Counted from the stretch's first letter, positions 53,691 to 64,000 are shown. The stretch: DNA of 64,000 nucleotides from Ralstonia mannitolilytica (GCF_905397375.1 NZ_CAJPVG010000007.1:62001-126000); one strand, 5' to 3'. Program-made: numbers and translations. The notes: generated by a model from the letters alone, not told the origin.

Positions 53691-54274
53691 AACGAAGCAA
53701 TGCTGATCTTGGGTTCCGGGGAGACCCACGTACTGCGGTTGTTTTCCAGGATGAAGGAACCCACCTGCTTCGCATCAACCGAGCCCACACCGGTGTTGCG
53801 TGCTGTCTTGAAGAACTTGATCACGGCTTTGGCCTTCATAGGCTGCGATGGGAGAATGCCGTTGTTTGAGCAGTACAGGTTCTGGTCGATGTTGTCTGGA
53901 TTACCCCCCGTTACATAGAACGTTGCACCTGTAGCGCACCCGTTCATCGGCGTGATTCCAACGGCATAGCCAATGCCTTCGATGTTGGTCTTCCACACGC
54001 GTTTCCCATTGAAGTTGCCTGCGTACTCACCGTATCCCTTGATGCCTGCTTGCTGAAACTTCAAAGCTGGCGCCTCATTGGAACAATGGAAGGTGGTCAC
54101 CACATCAGACACCACCTCGCTAATCAGCGACCCCACCGGCAAGTCGCGCTGGACAGCCAGGGCCTTGGGTTGAATGATGATGTCGCTCGTCACCGTCTGG
54201 CAGGTGTAAGCGCACGCCCCTTTTGCGGCTATCAACGTCAGGCCTGCCGCGAGGCTCGCAGTCCATACGCGCAT
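53267..54274 (-). CDS. Two-domain fimbrial adhesin-like protein (copy 1)
   Basis: A 335-residue protein with signal peptide MRVWTASLAAGLTLIAAKGA then CAY. The N-terminal domain (about residues 22-180) starts YTCQTVTSDIIIQPKALAVQ and is the putative ligand-binding domain. The C-terminal domain (LSCTLGSTAINVKMG, FDIPLTCSKGASINLKLDG, SATFTLTYQ end) is a pilin domain with two conserved Cys and a C-terminal beta strand typical of chaperone-usher pilins. GGAGCACGAC precedes the ATG. It shares a nearly identical 3' half with copy 3. Confidence 0.8.
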   Translation of the reverse strand: MRVWTASLAAGLTLIAAKGACAYTCQTVTSDIIIQPKALAVQRDLPVGSLISEVVSDVVTTFHCSNEAPALKFQQAGIKGYGEYAGNFNGKRVWKTNIEGIGYAVGITPMNGCATGATFYVTGGNPDNIDQNLYCSNNGILPSQPMKAKAVIKFFKTARNTGVGSVDAKQVGSFILENNRSTWVSPEPKISIASFSVSTLSCTLGSTAINVKMGDVPVGAFKGVGTWPDSARTKAFDIPLTCSKGASINLKLDGTAYDAKNGMLKLEEGSDTAKGVAIQLLYDDQPVELAKSFKWQTASEDGTYAIPLKARYVQTDSSITPGAANGSATFTLTYQ

Positions 54275-54287
54275 GTCGTGCTCCGTT

Positions 54288-54350
54288 GTTATCGTCGGGC
54301 AACATAAAAACACATGCGTCAAACGCCGTGATTAGGAATCGTCTCATTCT
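54288..54350 (-). repeat. Repeated leader of fimbrial gene copy 1
   Basis: Sequence with CAACATAAAAACACATGCGT and ATTAGGAATCGTCTCATTCT is repeated at 56659-56722 with only a few changes. Both lie just upstream of the start codon of their gene. It should contain the promoter and 5' untranslated region. Confidence 0.8.
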
Positions 54351-54515
54351 GGCCGACGCAAAGGAAGCGGAGCACTCCGCTTCACGTGAAATGTCACCTC
54401 CGGTACATCGGGGTGCCCGGCTGTCAGCGGGAGAGCGTTGCGAAGGGACGCGCCGCCGCCTGGAACGGCGGCGCGAGCAGGGGGTGGCAGGCTTTATCGA
54501 GACCGCAAGTGCGAA

Positions 54516-55529
54516 CTACCGGTATGTCAGCGTGAACGTCGCACTGCCGTTGGCGACGCCCGCCCTAACGCTGCCAGCGATCTGCACGTAGCGCGCCTTC
54601 AGGGGAATCGAGTAGTTGCCCTCTGCATCGGTGACCTGCCACAGGAACCGCTTGGCGAGCTGGACCGGCTTGTCGTCGTAGAGCAACTGGATGGCCACGC
54701 CGGTGGCTGCCGTTGGACCCTCGTTGACCTTCAGCATGCCCTGCGTGGCGTCATGTGCCGCCCCGTCCAGTTGCACGTTGATGCTTGTACCTTTTGCGCA
54801 GTTCAGCGGAATGCTGAAGGCCTGCGTCCTCGAGGGCGGCGAAGTCCCCGGCCCTTTGAACTCACTGACGGGCACATCGCCGAGTTTCACCGGAATCAAC
54901 GTGTTCTTCACCGTGCATGACATGGCACCGACCTTGAATGTGCCGATATAGATGGGGAACTCATATGGCCAGAAGTCTTGGTTTCGCAGGATGAAACCAC
55001 CCGCCTGCATTATCGGCACCGACCCAGCGCCGGTGCTTTCGGCTGTCTTGTAGAAGCGGATCAGCGCTTGGCCTTGTCTTGGAAGCGCGCTGAACGGTCC
55101 TCCGTTCGCTGTGCAGTAAATGTACTGGTTCGGGGTCTCCGGGTTGGATCCGTCAATCCAGTGCGTTATGTTGGCGCATGGTCCCCATCCGCTATCCGGT
55201 GCTGACTTTATGCCAACCGCATAACCGATTCCCTCAACGTTCGTCTTGTAGATGCGCTTGCCATCGAAGTCTGCAACGTGTGTCCCAACCGCCCTGATGC
55301 CGACCTGCTGCGTAAGGATCCGGGGCTCCGTGTTCTTGCACCTGAAGGTCGACACCACCCCCGTTGCCACCTCGGCAATGACCGAGCCCACGGGCAGATC
55401 ACGCGGAACGGTCAAGTCGTTCGGTTGAACCGTGATGCCGTTATTCTCTGTATAGCAGATGTAAGCAAATGCCTCCTGTGTCGCGATCAACATGAGCCCC
55501 GTCGCAAACCCGACGTACGTCGCACGCAT
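54516..55529 (-). CDS. Two-domain fimbrial adhesin-like protein (copy 2)
   Basis: A 337-residue protein with signal peptide MRATYVGFATGLMLIATQEA then FA. The layout is as in copy 1: N-terminal domain with YICYTENNGITVQPNDLTVP, then C-terminal pilin domain (MSCTVKNTLIPVKLGD, FSIPLNCAKGTSINVQLDG, SATFTLTYR). GGAGG nine bases upstream sets the start. It is clearly diverged from copies 1 and 3 throughout. A hairpin at 54364-54383 (GAAGCGGA/TCCGCTTC) downstream may end its transcript. Confidence 0.8.
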   Translation of the reverse strand: MRATYVGFATGLMLIATQEAFAYICYTENNGITVQPNDLTVPRDLPVGSVIAEVATGVVSTFRCKNTEPRILTQQVGIRAVGTHVADFDGKRIYKTNVEGIGYAVGIKSAPDSGWGPCANITHWIDGSNPETPNQYIYCTANGGPFSALPRQGQALIRFYKTAESTGAGSVPIMQAGGFILRNQDFWPYEFPIYIGTFKVGAMSCTVKNTLIPVKLGDVPVSEFKGPGTSPPSRTQAFSIPLNCAKGTSINVQLDGAAHDATQGMLKVNEGPTAATGVAIQLLYDDKPVQLAKRFLWQVTDAEGNYSIPLKARYVQIAGSVRAGVANGSATFTLTYR

Positions 55530-55639
55530 GTCCAGATACCTCCAGTTTTTTTGAAAAGGGTCATCTGAACACACCCACTGTCGGTTTTTGCTAGGACTAA
55601 TCTGATACCGCGCGCTTTCACGTACGCAGCGAAGCTGCT

Positions 55640-56063
55640 TTACTGATACGTGAGCGTAAAAGTCGCACTGCCGTTGGCAGCGCCGGGCGTGATGTTGCTG
55701 TCCGTCTGTACGTAGCGGGCCTTGAGCGGAATGGCGTACGTGCCGTCTTCGCTGGCCGTCTGCCACTTGAAGCTTTTCGCCAGCTCGACGGGCTGGTTGT
55801 CATACAGCAATTGAATGGCGACGCCCTTTGCTGGGTTCGTAGCTTCGTCCAGTTTCAACATGCCCTTCGTCGTGTCATACGCCGTGCCATCGAGCTTCAG
55901 GTTGATGCTGGCACCCTGGGAACACGTGAGCGGAATGTCGAACGCCTTCGTCCGGGCGCTGTCGGGCCAGGTACCCACACCCTTGAATGCGCCAACCGGC
56001 ACGTCGCCCATCTTCACGTTGATCGCGGTGCTGCCCAGCGTGCAAGACACCGAGCTGACGTCA
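55640..56063 (-). repeat. Near-identical C-terminal coding segment, copy B
   Basis: Partner of the repeat at 53267-53690; same strand, same codons, scattered substitutions. The N-terminal halves beyond it are much less alike. Confidence 0.75.
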
Positions 56064-56644
56064 AACGCGCTGATGCTGATCTTCGCTTCCGGTGTGAACC
56101 ACGTACTTTTATCGTTCTTCAAAATGAAAGAACCCACCTGCCTGGCTGTAATGGTGCCCGTACCCGTGGTCGCGGCCGTCTTGTAAAAGCGGACGACCGC
56201 TTTGGCTGTCATCGGCTGAACGCCGAACATGCCGTTCACTTTGCAATAGACGTTGTGGTCGACGTTGGTTGTTTCAATTCCGTCGACCCAGTAAGTCTTA
56301 CCGGCACACTGACTGATTGGCGTTCCGGCAACGGCGTAGCCAATGCCTTCAATATTGGTGCTGTAGACGCGCTTACCATCGAAGTCGCCGACGTAGGTGC
56401 CAAAGGCTTTGACGCCGGTCTCCTGAAAGCTCAATCGGGGCTCGCTATTCGTGCATCTGAAGGTGCTTTTGACGTCCGACACAACTTCAGCAATGACGGA
56501 ACCCACAGGCAAATCGCGCTGGACTGACATGGCCTTGGGTTGAAGCAGTGTGTCGCTGGTCACCGTTTGGCAGCTGTAGGCAAAGGCACTCTTTGCCCCA
56601 ATGCACAGCAGACTCGCTGCGAGTCTTGCGCACCATACGCGCAT
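55640..56644 (-). CDS. Two-domain fimbrial adhesin-like protein (copy 3)
   Basis: A 334-residue protein with signal peptide MRVWCARLAASLLCIGAKSA then FAY. The N-terminal domain begins YSCQTVTSDTLLQPKAMSVQ and differs from copy 1 in its middle (GIGYAVAGTPISQCAGKTY). The C-terminal pilin domain (VSCTLGSTAINVKMGD onwards) is almost identical to copy 1. No chaperone, usher or major pilin gene lies beside the three copies, so they must use an assembly system encoded elsewhere, if active. Confidence 0.8.
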   Translation of the reverse strand: MRVWCARLAASLLCIGAKSAFAYSCQTVTSDTLLQPKAMSVQRDLPVGSVIAEVVSDVKSTFRCTNSEPRLSFQETGVKAFGTYVGDFDGKRVYSTNIEGIGYAVAGTPISQCAGKTYWVDGIETTNVDHNVYCKVNGMFGVQPMTAKAVVRFYKTAATTGTGTITARQVGSFILKNDKSTWFTPEAKISISAFDVSSVSCTLGSTAINVKMGDVPVGAFKGVGTWPDSARTKAFDIPLTCSQGASINLKLDGTAYDTTKGMLKLDEATNPAKGVAIQLLYDNQPVELAKSFKWQTASEDGTYAIPLKARYVQTDSNITPGAANGSATFTLTYQ

Positions 56645-56658
56645 GTTTTTGCTCCCTG

Positions 56659-56722
56659 GTTATCATCGGGGCAACATAAAAACACATGCGTCAAACTCTG
56701 TGATTAGGAATCGTCTCATTCT
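56659..56722 (-). repeat. Repeated leader of fimbrial gene copy 3
   Basis: Second copy of the 63-base leader at 54288-54350, differing at only a few positions (one extra G near the start). Copy 2 lacks it. Confidence 0.8.
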
Positions 56723-56873
56723 GCAGCCTCCTGACATGCAGACGTGGCGCTGCGTTACCACCGGCTGTCCAGCGTCGTGCAAACACGTCGCAATAGGACG
56801 AACACGATCCATCGCCATGCCAGCGAGGATCGTGTCGAGCCGGGAGGAACAGGAAGGCGGAGGACGGTAGCGC

Positions 56874-57677
56874 TTACGGCGCGAGCGCCGGATGCTTCAG
56901 CGCATGCGCCGTTTCGATCCACTGCTGGTGGTAAGCAGCGTCGTCCCGTTTGAGGCCGAGCTCGCCGTTCTGGTAGGCCATTGCCAGCGCCTGCACCGCT
57001 TCGGGCAATTCGTGTTCGGCCGCCTCCTGGTACAGCGCCAGGGCGCGCGCTTCGTCACGCGGCACGCCCTCGCCTTCGCGATACGCATTGGCCAGCATGA
57101 ACATGGCCGATGGAATGCCCTGGTGCGCCGCGCGATCGAACCAGCGCGCGGCCTGTGCGGGGTCGACGGGCGTGCCATAACCACTGCGGTGCATCAGGCC
57201 CAGGTAATACGCGGCCGCCGCATCGCCCTTGTCGGCGGACTGGCGCAGCAGATGCAGTGCACGCGGATAGTCGCGCGCGATGCCGCCCGTGCCGAGCAAC
57301 AGCGCCTTGCCGAGCGACAGTTGCGCGCGCATGTCGCTCGGCGCGGCAGCCTCGAGCCAGCGCATGCCTTCGTTGCGCAATGCGCCGTCGTGCGCGTTGA
57401 GCAGTGCTTCGCCCAACGCCGATTGCGCAGGCACCGAGCCGCTGCGTGCGCGTTGACGCAACTGCTGCAGCGCCTCGGGCGCCATCGCCTGCACGACCAT
57501 CGCACGCCACGCTTCGAGCTGCGCGGCATCGACGTCGGGGGGGCGGCGCGTGTGCGACAGCCAGCCGCCCGCGGCCACGATCACCGCCAGCGCGGCAGCC
57601 ACCGTCAGCATCGGCACCGATTGCCTCGGCGACTCGATGGCCGGCGCACCGGCCCACGCAGAACGAAGAGAAGGCAT
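56874..57677 (-). CDS. Sel1-like repeat protein with N-terminal membrane anchor
   Basis: A 267-residue protein. One hydrophobic helix (about residues 22-42, VPMLTVAAALAVIVAAGGWL) anchors it to the inner membrane. The rest is Sel1-like repeats of 36 residues such as DAAAAYYLGLMHRSGYGTPV and QGIPSAMFMLANAYREGEG. Such solenoids bind other proteins. It is 15 bases downstream of the nucleotidase lipoprotein gene on the same strand, so the two may be co-expressed. Confidence 0.85.
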   Translation of the reverse strand: MPSLRSAWAGAPAIESPRQSVPMLTVAAALAVIVAAGGWLSHTRRPPDVDAAQLEAWRAMVVQAMAPEALQQLRQRARSGSVPAQSALGEALLNAHDGALRNEGMRWLEAAAPSDMRAQLSLGKALLLGTGGIARDYPRALHLLRQSADKGDAAAAYYLGLMHRSGYGTPVDPAQAARWFDRAAHQGIPSAMFMLANAYREGEGVPRDEARALALYQEAAEHELPEAVQALAMAYQNGELGLKRDDAAYHQQWIETAHALKHPALAP

Positions 57678-57692
57678 GGCCGGGGCTCCTGC

Positions 57693-59759
<2,067 letters not shown>

Positions 59760-60068
59760 GAACTTCTCCCTGAAGATCTTCTTGTGGTCTGCGAACGGCA
59801 AACTGCGGACTACGAACTGCCGAGCGTGTGCGCGATCGTTTGCGCAGCACGAAAGAACTGCGGGCTGGGCCGGGGCTCAGAAGCGGGGAGTATCGGAAGC
59901 GCGCATGACGGTGCCGTGACCATCGGATGACATTTGCGCGCGGGGCGGCGTGGCCGAAAAGGGCACCGGCCGGCGCTCTCGGCCAGACGGGGGATCGGCG
60001 GGGGCAAAAAATCCTGGACGTTTCGTCAACAACGTTAGAATGAGCCCATTTTTCCGCGTAGCCGTTCT
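59760..60068. other. 309-bp divergent promoter region (nucleotidase / minC)
   Basis: The region separates the nucleotidase gene and minC. I see no gene, no convincing sigma-70 pair and no hairpin. A short A/T-richer stretch at 59990-60060 upstream of minC is where its promoter should lie. Confidence 0.4.
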
Positions 60069-60827
60069 ATGTCTCAAAAGAAAGCGCCGCTGTTCGAGAT
60101 CCGCAGCGGCACCGTCGATGCCCTGCTGCTGTCGCCGCGCACCGCCGACATGGACGCCCTGGCCGCCGAACTCACGCGACGCTTTGCCGACACGCCGGAG
60201 TTCTTCTCCAACGACGTGATCGCCATCGACGTGCGCCGCCTTGCCGAAGACGAGCGCCTGCCCATCGACCGTCTGGTCGAGACCCTGGCAGGGTTGCACG
60301 CCCGCGCGATCGGCGTCGTGGCCAGTCCCGAGCAGGCCGAGTGGGCCCAGGGTTTTGGCCTGCCGCTGCTCGACAGCCACGGCCGTCGCCCGCGCGGCGA
60401 GAAAGACGCCAAGGACCCCGAGCACGCCCAGGCGTCCGATACCGCCGCGCCCGCCCCTTCTGCACCACCCGCCGAAGCCGTGGCCATGCAGCCCGGCACC
60501 ATGATCGTCGACCGCCCGCTGCGCTCCGGCCAGCGCATCTATGCGCGCGGCGACCTCGTCGTGCTGGATCTGGTGAGCGACGGCGCCGAGGTGATCGCCG
60601 AGGGCAACATCTACGTGTATGCCACGCTGCGCGGCCGTGCGCTGGCGGGCGTGAAGGGCAATCTGGACGCGCGCATCTTCTGCACGTGCCTGGAGCCCCA
60701 ACTGATTTCCATCGCCGGCATCTACCGCACCGGCGAAACCCCGTGGCCCGACGCCTATGCCAGCAAGCCTGCGCAGGTCCGGCTCGCGGACAACACGCTG
60801 GTTTTCGAACCGTTGCGGATGAAGTAA
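60069..60827 (+). CDS. minC: Septum site-determining protein MinC
   Basis: A 252-residue division inhibitor. The N-terminal domain (FEIRSGTVDALLLSPRTADM) and C-terminal beta-helix (VDRPLRSGQRIYARGDLVVL, NIYVYATLRGRALAGVKGN, DARIFCTCLEPQLISIAGIY) are both present, joined by a Pro/Ala-rich linker (about residues 118-142). With MinD it blocks FtsZ rings near the poles. Confidence 0.96.
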   Translation: MSQKKAPLFEIRSGTVDALLLSPRTADMDALAAELTRRFADTPEFFSNDVIAIDVRRLAEDERLPIDRLVETLAGLHARAIGVVASPEQAEWAQGFGLPLLDSHGRRPRGEKDAKDPEHAQASDTAAPAPSAPPAEAVAMQPGTMIVDRPLRSGQRIYARGDLVVLDLVSDGAEVIAEGNIYVYATLRGRALAGVKGNLDARIFCTCLEPQLISIAGIYRTGETPWPDAYASKPAQVRLADNTLVFEPLRMK

Positions 60828-60858
60828 CCGAGCGATTTAACTTACAGATATACGAGCC

Positions 60859-61677
60859 ATGACCAAGATCATCGTAGTCACCTCCGGCAAGGGCGGCGTC
60901 GGCAAGACGACCACCAGTGCGGCATTTTCTGCCGGCCTTGCGCTGCGCGGCCACAAGACCGCCGTCATCGACTTCGACGTCGGCCTGCGCAACCTCGACC
61001 TCATCATGGGCTGCGAGCGCCGCGTGGTGTATGACCTGATCAACGTGATCCACGGTGAGGCCAACCTGAACCAGGCCCTCATCAAGGACAAGAAGTGCGA
61101 AAACCTCTTCATCCTTCCCGCCTCGCAGACGCGCGACAAGGATGCGCTCACGCGTGAAGGCGTCGAGAAGGTGATCGAAGGCCTGAAGGAAATGGGCTTC
61201 GAATACATCGTCTGCGATTCGCCGGCCGGTATCGAGTCGGGCGCGCTGATGGCGATGTACTTTGCCGACGAGGCCATCGTGGTGACGAACCCGGAAGTCT
61301 CTTCGGTGCGCGACTCCGACCGAATCCTGGGCATCCTGTCGTCCAAGTCGCGCCGCGCGGTGGAAGGTAAGGAGCCGATCAAGGAACACCTGCTGCTCAC
61401 GCGCTACAACCCGAAGCGCGTGTCCGAAGGCGAGATGCTGTCGCTCACCGACATCCAGGAAATCCTGCGCATCAAGCTGATCGGCGTGATTCCGGAATCG
61501 GAGGCCGTGCTGCAGGCGTCCAACCAGGGCCTGCCTGCCATCCACCTCGAAGGCACGGACGTCGCCAACGCCTATCACGATGTGATCGACCGCTTCCTCG
61601 GCAAGGAGAAGGAGCTGCGCTACGTCGAATACAACAAGCCGGGCTTCCTGCAGCGCCTGTTCGGCGGCGGAAAATAA
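60859..61677 (+). CDS. minD: Septum site-determining ATPase MinD
   Basis: A 272-residue ParA/MinD ATPase with the deviant Walker A KGGVGKTTTSA (signature Lys11, Lys16), switch DFDVGLRNLDLIMG, and a C-terminal amphipathic membrane helix (KPGFLQRLFGGGK). It recruits MinC to the membrane. 31 bases after minC. Confidence 0.97.
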   Translation: MTKIIVVTSGKGGVGKTTTSAAFSAGLALRGHKTAVIDFDVGLRNLDLIMGCERRVVYDLINVIHGEANLNQALIKDKKCENLFILPASQTRDKDALTREGVEKVIEGLKEMGFEYIVCDSPAGIESGALMAMYFADEAIVVTNPEVSSVRDSDRILGILSSKSRRAVEGKEPIKEHLLLTRYNPKRVSEGEMLSLTDIQEILRIKLIGVIPESEAVLQASNQGLPAIHLEGTDVANAYHDVIDRFLGKEKELRYVEYNKPGFLQRLFGGGK

Positions 61678-61691
61678 GGAGACGCACATCC

Positions 61692-61946
61692 ATGTCGATT
61701 CTGTCTTTCCTGCTGGGCGAGAAGAAGAAGACTGCAACCGTCGCCAAGGAACGCCTGCAGATCATCCTCGCCCACGAACGCACCGCCAGCGGTGCGCCCG
61801 CCGACTACCTGCCCGCCTTGCAACGCGAGCTGGTGGCCGTGATCTCGAAGTACGTGAAGATCGGCAACGACGACATCAAGGTCAACCTCGAGCGCCAGGA
61901 CAACCTGGAAGTGCTCGAGGTGAAGATCGAGATTCCGCAGGCCTGA
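61692..61946 (+). CDS. minE: Cell division topological specificity factor MinE
   Basis: An 84-residue protein starting MSILSFLLGEKKKTATVAKE; the N-terminal helix binds membrane and MinD, and the C-terminal domain dimerises. MinE sweeps MinCD from midcell. It starts 14 bases after minD. Confidence 0.96.
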   Translation: MSILSFLLGEKKKTATVAKERLQIILAHERTASGAPADYLPALQRELVAVISKYVKIGNDDIKVNLERQDNLEVLEVKIEIPQA

Positions 61947-61959
61947 TCTTCAGGACACC

Positions 61960-63357
61960 GTGCAACCCGTGACAGCCGCCGATGCGCTTGCCCAGCTGTG
62001 GGCGGCGCTCGGTCAGCCGGCGCAGGCGTTGTCGCGGGTCAGCCTGACGGGCGCCGAGCCCGCGCTCCCCTCATCCTTTGCGGTCGGCACGCTCGCGCAG
62101 AGCACCATCGCGGCCGCCGCCCTGGCCGCCGCGCACGTCGATACGCTGCGCACCGGGCGCGAGCAGACGGTGTCGGTCGACATGCACCACGCCGCGCTGG
62201 AGTTCCGCTCCGAGCGCTACTTCCGCGTCGACGGCCAATTGCCGCCCGAGCCATGGGACAAGATCGCCGGGCTCTACCGCTGCGGCGACGGGCGCTGCGT
62301 GCGCCTGCATACCAACTTCCCACATCACCGTGACGGCGTGCTCAAGCTGCTCGGCTGCGCGTATGACCGCGACGCCGTGGCCGCTGCATTGAGCCAATGG
62401 AAGGCCGAAGCGTTTGAAGACGCGGCGGCGCAGGCGGGCATGGTCGTCACCGCGGCGCGTACGTTTGAAGAGTGGGACGCGCACCCGCAAGGCATCGCCG
62501 TCGCCAGCCAGCCGCTGATGACAATCGAGCGCATCGGCGATGCGCCACCGCAGCCATTGCCCGCACATGCCCAGGGCCGACCGCTCTCGGGCGTGCGTGT
62601 GCTCGATCTCACGCGCGTGATTGCCGGGCCCGTCTGCGGGCGGACGCTCGCCGCGCATGGGGCCGATGTGCTGCTCGTCACGGGGCCGCATCTGCCCGCC
62701 ATCCCTCCGCTGGTGATCGACACCGGGCGCGGCAAGCGCTCCGCGCAACTCGACTTGCACGATGCAGCCGCTGCCCAGCAACTCCGCACGCTGCTGCGCG
62801 ACGCCGATATCTTCGTGCAGGGCTATCGACCGGGCGGCCTGGCGGCGCTGCAGTTTGGTCCCGAGCAGGTTGCCGCACTGCGCCCCGGCATCGTCTACGT
62901 CAGCCTGTGTGCATACGGCTATGACGGCCCGTGGGCCAATCGCCGAGGCTTCGACTCGCTCGTGCAGACCGCCAGCGGTTTCAACTGGGCGGAAGCCCAG
63001 GCGGCGGGCGACGCCAGGCCGCGTGCATTGCCCGCGCAGGCACTGGACCACGGCGCCGGCTATCTGATGGCCGCCGGCGCGATGGCAGCGCTTGCGCGCC
63101 GCATGACCGAAGGGGGGAGCTGGCACGTGCGCGTGTCGCTCGCGCAGACGGCGCACTGGCTGCGCGGCTTCGGCCGCGTCTCCAACGGCTTTGACGCGGC
63201 CGACCCGCGCTACGAAGACATCGGCGCGTACCTCGAGACGACGCCGTCCGGCTTCGGCGCCCTCACGGCGTTGCGCCACGCGGGGCAGCTTTCCGACACG
63301 CCGCCGCACTGGGCGCTGCCCAGCGTCCCGCTGGGGACGCACCCGGCGCGGTGGTAG
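61960..63357 (+). CDS. CaiB/BaiF family CoA transferase
   Basis: A 465-residue family III CoA transferase. The GVRVLDLTRVIAGPVCGRTL block, the LDLHDAAAAQQLRTLLRDAD, PGGLAALQFGPEQVAAL and NRRGFDSLVQTASGF motifs are typical; the last holds the catalytic Asp. The likely start is GTG at 61960, with AGGACACC before it. An N-terminal extension of about 200 residues precedes the CaiB core and is less conserved. Substrate unknown. It is 13 bases after minE, possibly read through from the min operon. Confidence 0.82.
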   Translation: MQPVTAADALAQLWAALGQPAQALSRVSLTGAEPALPSSFAVGTLAQSTIAAAALAAAHVDTLRTGREQTVSVDMHHAALEFRSERYFRVDGQLPPEPWDKIAGLYRCGDGRCVRLHTNFPHHRDGVLKLLGCAYDRDAVAAALSQWKAEAFEDAAAQAGMVVTAARTFEEWDAHPQGIAVASQPLMTIERIGDAPPQPLPAHAQGRPLSGVRVLDLTRVIAGPVCGRTLAAHGADVLLVTGPHLPAIPPLVIDTGRGKRSAQLDLHDAAAAQQLRTLLRDADIFVQGYRPGGLAALQFGPEQVAALRPGIVYVSLCAYGYDGPWANRRGFDSLVQTASGFNWAEAQAAGDARPRALPAQALDHGAGYLMAAGAMAALARRMTEGGSWHVRVSLAQTAHWLRGFGRVSNGFDAADPRYEDIGAYLETTPSGFGALTALRHAGQLSDTPPHWALPSVPLGTHPARW

Positions 63358-63417
63358 GATTCGCGCCTACCGTTTTCTCTGCCCGCGCCTGATACTCCGG
63401 GCGCACATGGCCCGCCG

Positions 63418-64000
63418 ATGCTCAGTTACCGTCACGCCTTCCACGCCGGCAATCACGCCGATGTCCTCAAGCACGCTGTGCTTGTGCAGATGCTCGATTA
63501 CCTCACGCAGAAGGACAAGCCGTTCTGGTACATCGACACGCATGCTGGTGCCGGCCTCTACGCGCTGGATCACGAATGGGCGCAGAAGAAGGCCGAGTTC
63601 GACACGGGCATCGGCCCCTTGTGGCGCGCGGCCGAAGGCGGTGAAACGCTGCCGCCGTTGCTCGATGCGTACCTCGACCAGGTGCGCGAACTGAACCCGA
63701 ACGGCGAACTCCGGCACTACCCCGGATCGCCGTGGCTGGCGTGGCAGATGCTGCGCGACGCCGATCGCCTGCGCCTGTTCGAGCTGCACAGCTCCGAAAT
63801 CAAGGTGCTGTCCAACAACTTCCGCGGTGCAGGCCGCAAGGTCATGCTGTACGACGGCGACGGCTTTGCCGGCATCAAGGCGATCCTGCCGCCGCCGCCG
63901 CGCCGCGCGCTGGTGCTGATCGACCCGTCCTTCGAAGACAAGCACGACTACGCCCGCACCGTGCAGGCCGTGCAGGACAGCCTGCAGCGCTTTGCCACCG
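63418..64000 (+). CDS. rlmJ: 23S rRNA (adenine2030-N6)-methyltransferase RlmJ (3' end outside window)
   Basis: About 194 residues are visible; the gene runs off the right edge. MLSYRHAFHAGNHADVLKHA is the RlmJ (YhiR) N-terminal signature. The catalytic motif usually written DPPY reads DPSF here (LVLIDPSFEDKHDYA). RlmJ methylates A2030 of 23S rRNA. The start at 63418 lies 60 bases after the CoA transferase stop. Confidence 0.92.
   Translation, partial: MLSYRHAFHAGNHADVLKHAVLVQMLDYLTQKDKPFWYIDTHAGAGLYALDHEWAQKKAEFDTGIGPLWRAAEGGETLPPLLDAYLDQVRELNPNGELRHYPGSPWLAWQMLRDADRLRLFELHSSEIKVLSNNFRGAGRKVMLYDGDGFAGIKAILPPPPRRALVLIDPSFEDKHDYARTVQAVQDSLQRFAT

Noticed and set aside
54120..54347. Possible upstream open frame in the leader of fimbrial copy 1 (begins MRRFLITAFDACVF)
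   Set aside because: In the repeated leader of copy 3 the same frame ends early at a stop codon and the sequence is not kept, so translation of it is not supported.
54381..54390. parS-like TTCACGTGAA near fimbrial copy 2
   Set aside because: Only the inner 10 bases match (12 of 16 positions overall) and it lies within a hairpin far from the parS cluster; chance is likely.

Overview
The window is high-GC bacterial DNA whose gene content and order point to a betaproteobacterium of the Burkholderiaceae, most likely the main chromosome of a Ralstonia species. The evidence is the block mnmG-rsmG-parA-parB next to atpIBEFHAGDC, the Lrp-phhA-phhB block, minCDE, and small families such as DUF3562, DUF3717 and DUF2272. 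Species and chromosome are inferred; no rRNA, tRNA, CRISPR array, prophage or insertion sequence was seen.

Layout. 1-2.1 kb: the 5' end of an arsenate reductase gene and arsR, with an 18-bp perfect palindrome, divergent from a phosphate-binding protein gene. 2.1-7.8 kb: esterase, CoA-binding protein, a DUF3298-type exported protein, then a large FecR-like/DUF6600-type surface protein preceded by an orphan hairpin and terminator. 7.8-15.5 kb: the complete nine-gene F1Fo ATP synthase operon, ending in a strong terminator. 15.8-20.4 kb: mnmG, rsmG, parA, parB with three perfect parS sites. 20.4-30.3 kb: metabolic and regulatory genes, mostly LysR genes divergent from enzymes, plus a PhnZ-like oxygenase, a cupin and a TauE permease. 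30.5-38.2 kb: a five-gene branched-chain amino acid type ABC transporter (livGF, binding protein, livHM), a GMC oxidoreductase and a lysophospholipase-like hydrolase. 38.2-41.3 kb: a copper module copA-cueR divergent from copZ, with two CueR-type promoters. 41.3-49.3 kb: OmpW porin, ornithine cyclodeaminase family enzyme, YhhN, Lrp regulator with phenylalanine hydroxylase and its pterin partner, a two-component system and a SET-domain protein. 49.3-50.2 kb: a noncoding stretch with three perfect DnaA boxes and an AT-rich tract upstream of a HU gene. 50.4-53.3 kb: DUF2272 lipoprotein, class II aldolase and ketopantoate reductase. 53.3-56.7 kb: three tandem two-domain fimbrial adhesin-like genes with no chaperone or usher. 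56.9-59.8 kb: a Sel1-repeat protein and a 5'-nucleotidase lipoprotein. 60-64 kb: minCDE, a CoA transferase and the start of rlmJ.

How it fits together. The left half carries chromosome maintenance genes (ParABS, MnmG/RsmG) with ATP synthase; together with the min system and DnaA boxes this fits an origin-proximal region, although dnaA is not in the window. Stress modules (arsenic, copper) have their own operators. No single large undescribed system stands out. The best leads are the DnaA-box cluster beside SET and HU genes, the leader hairpin pair upstream of the FecR-like gene, the paired CueR promoters, the tandem adhesin array with near-identical 3' halves, and the PhnZ-like enzyme.
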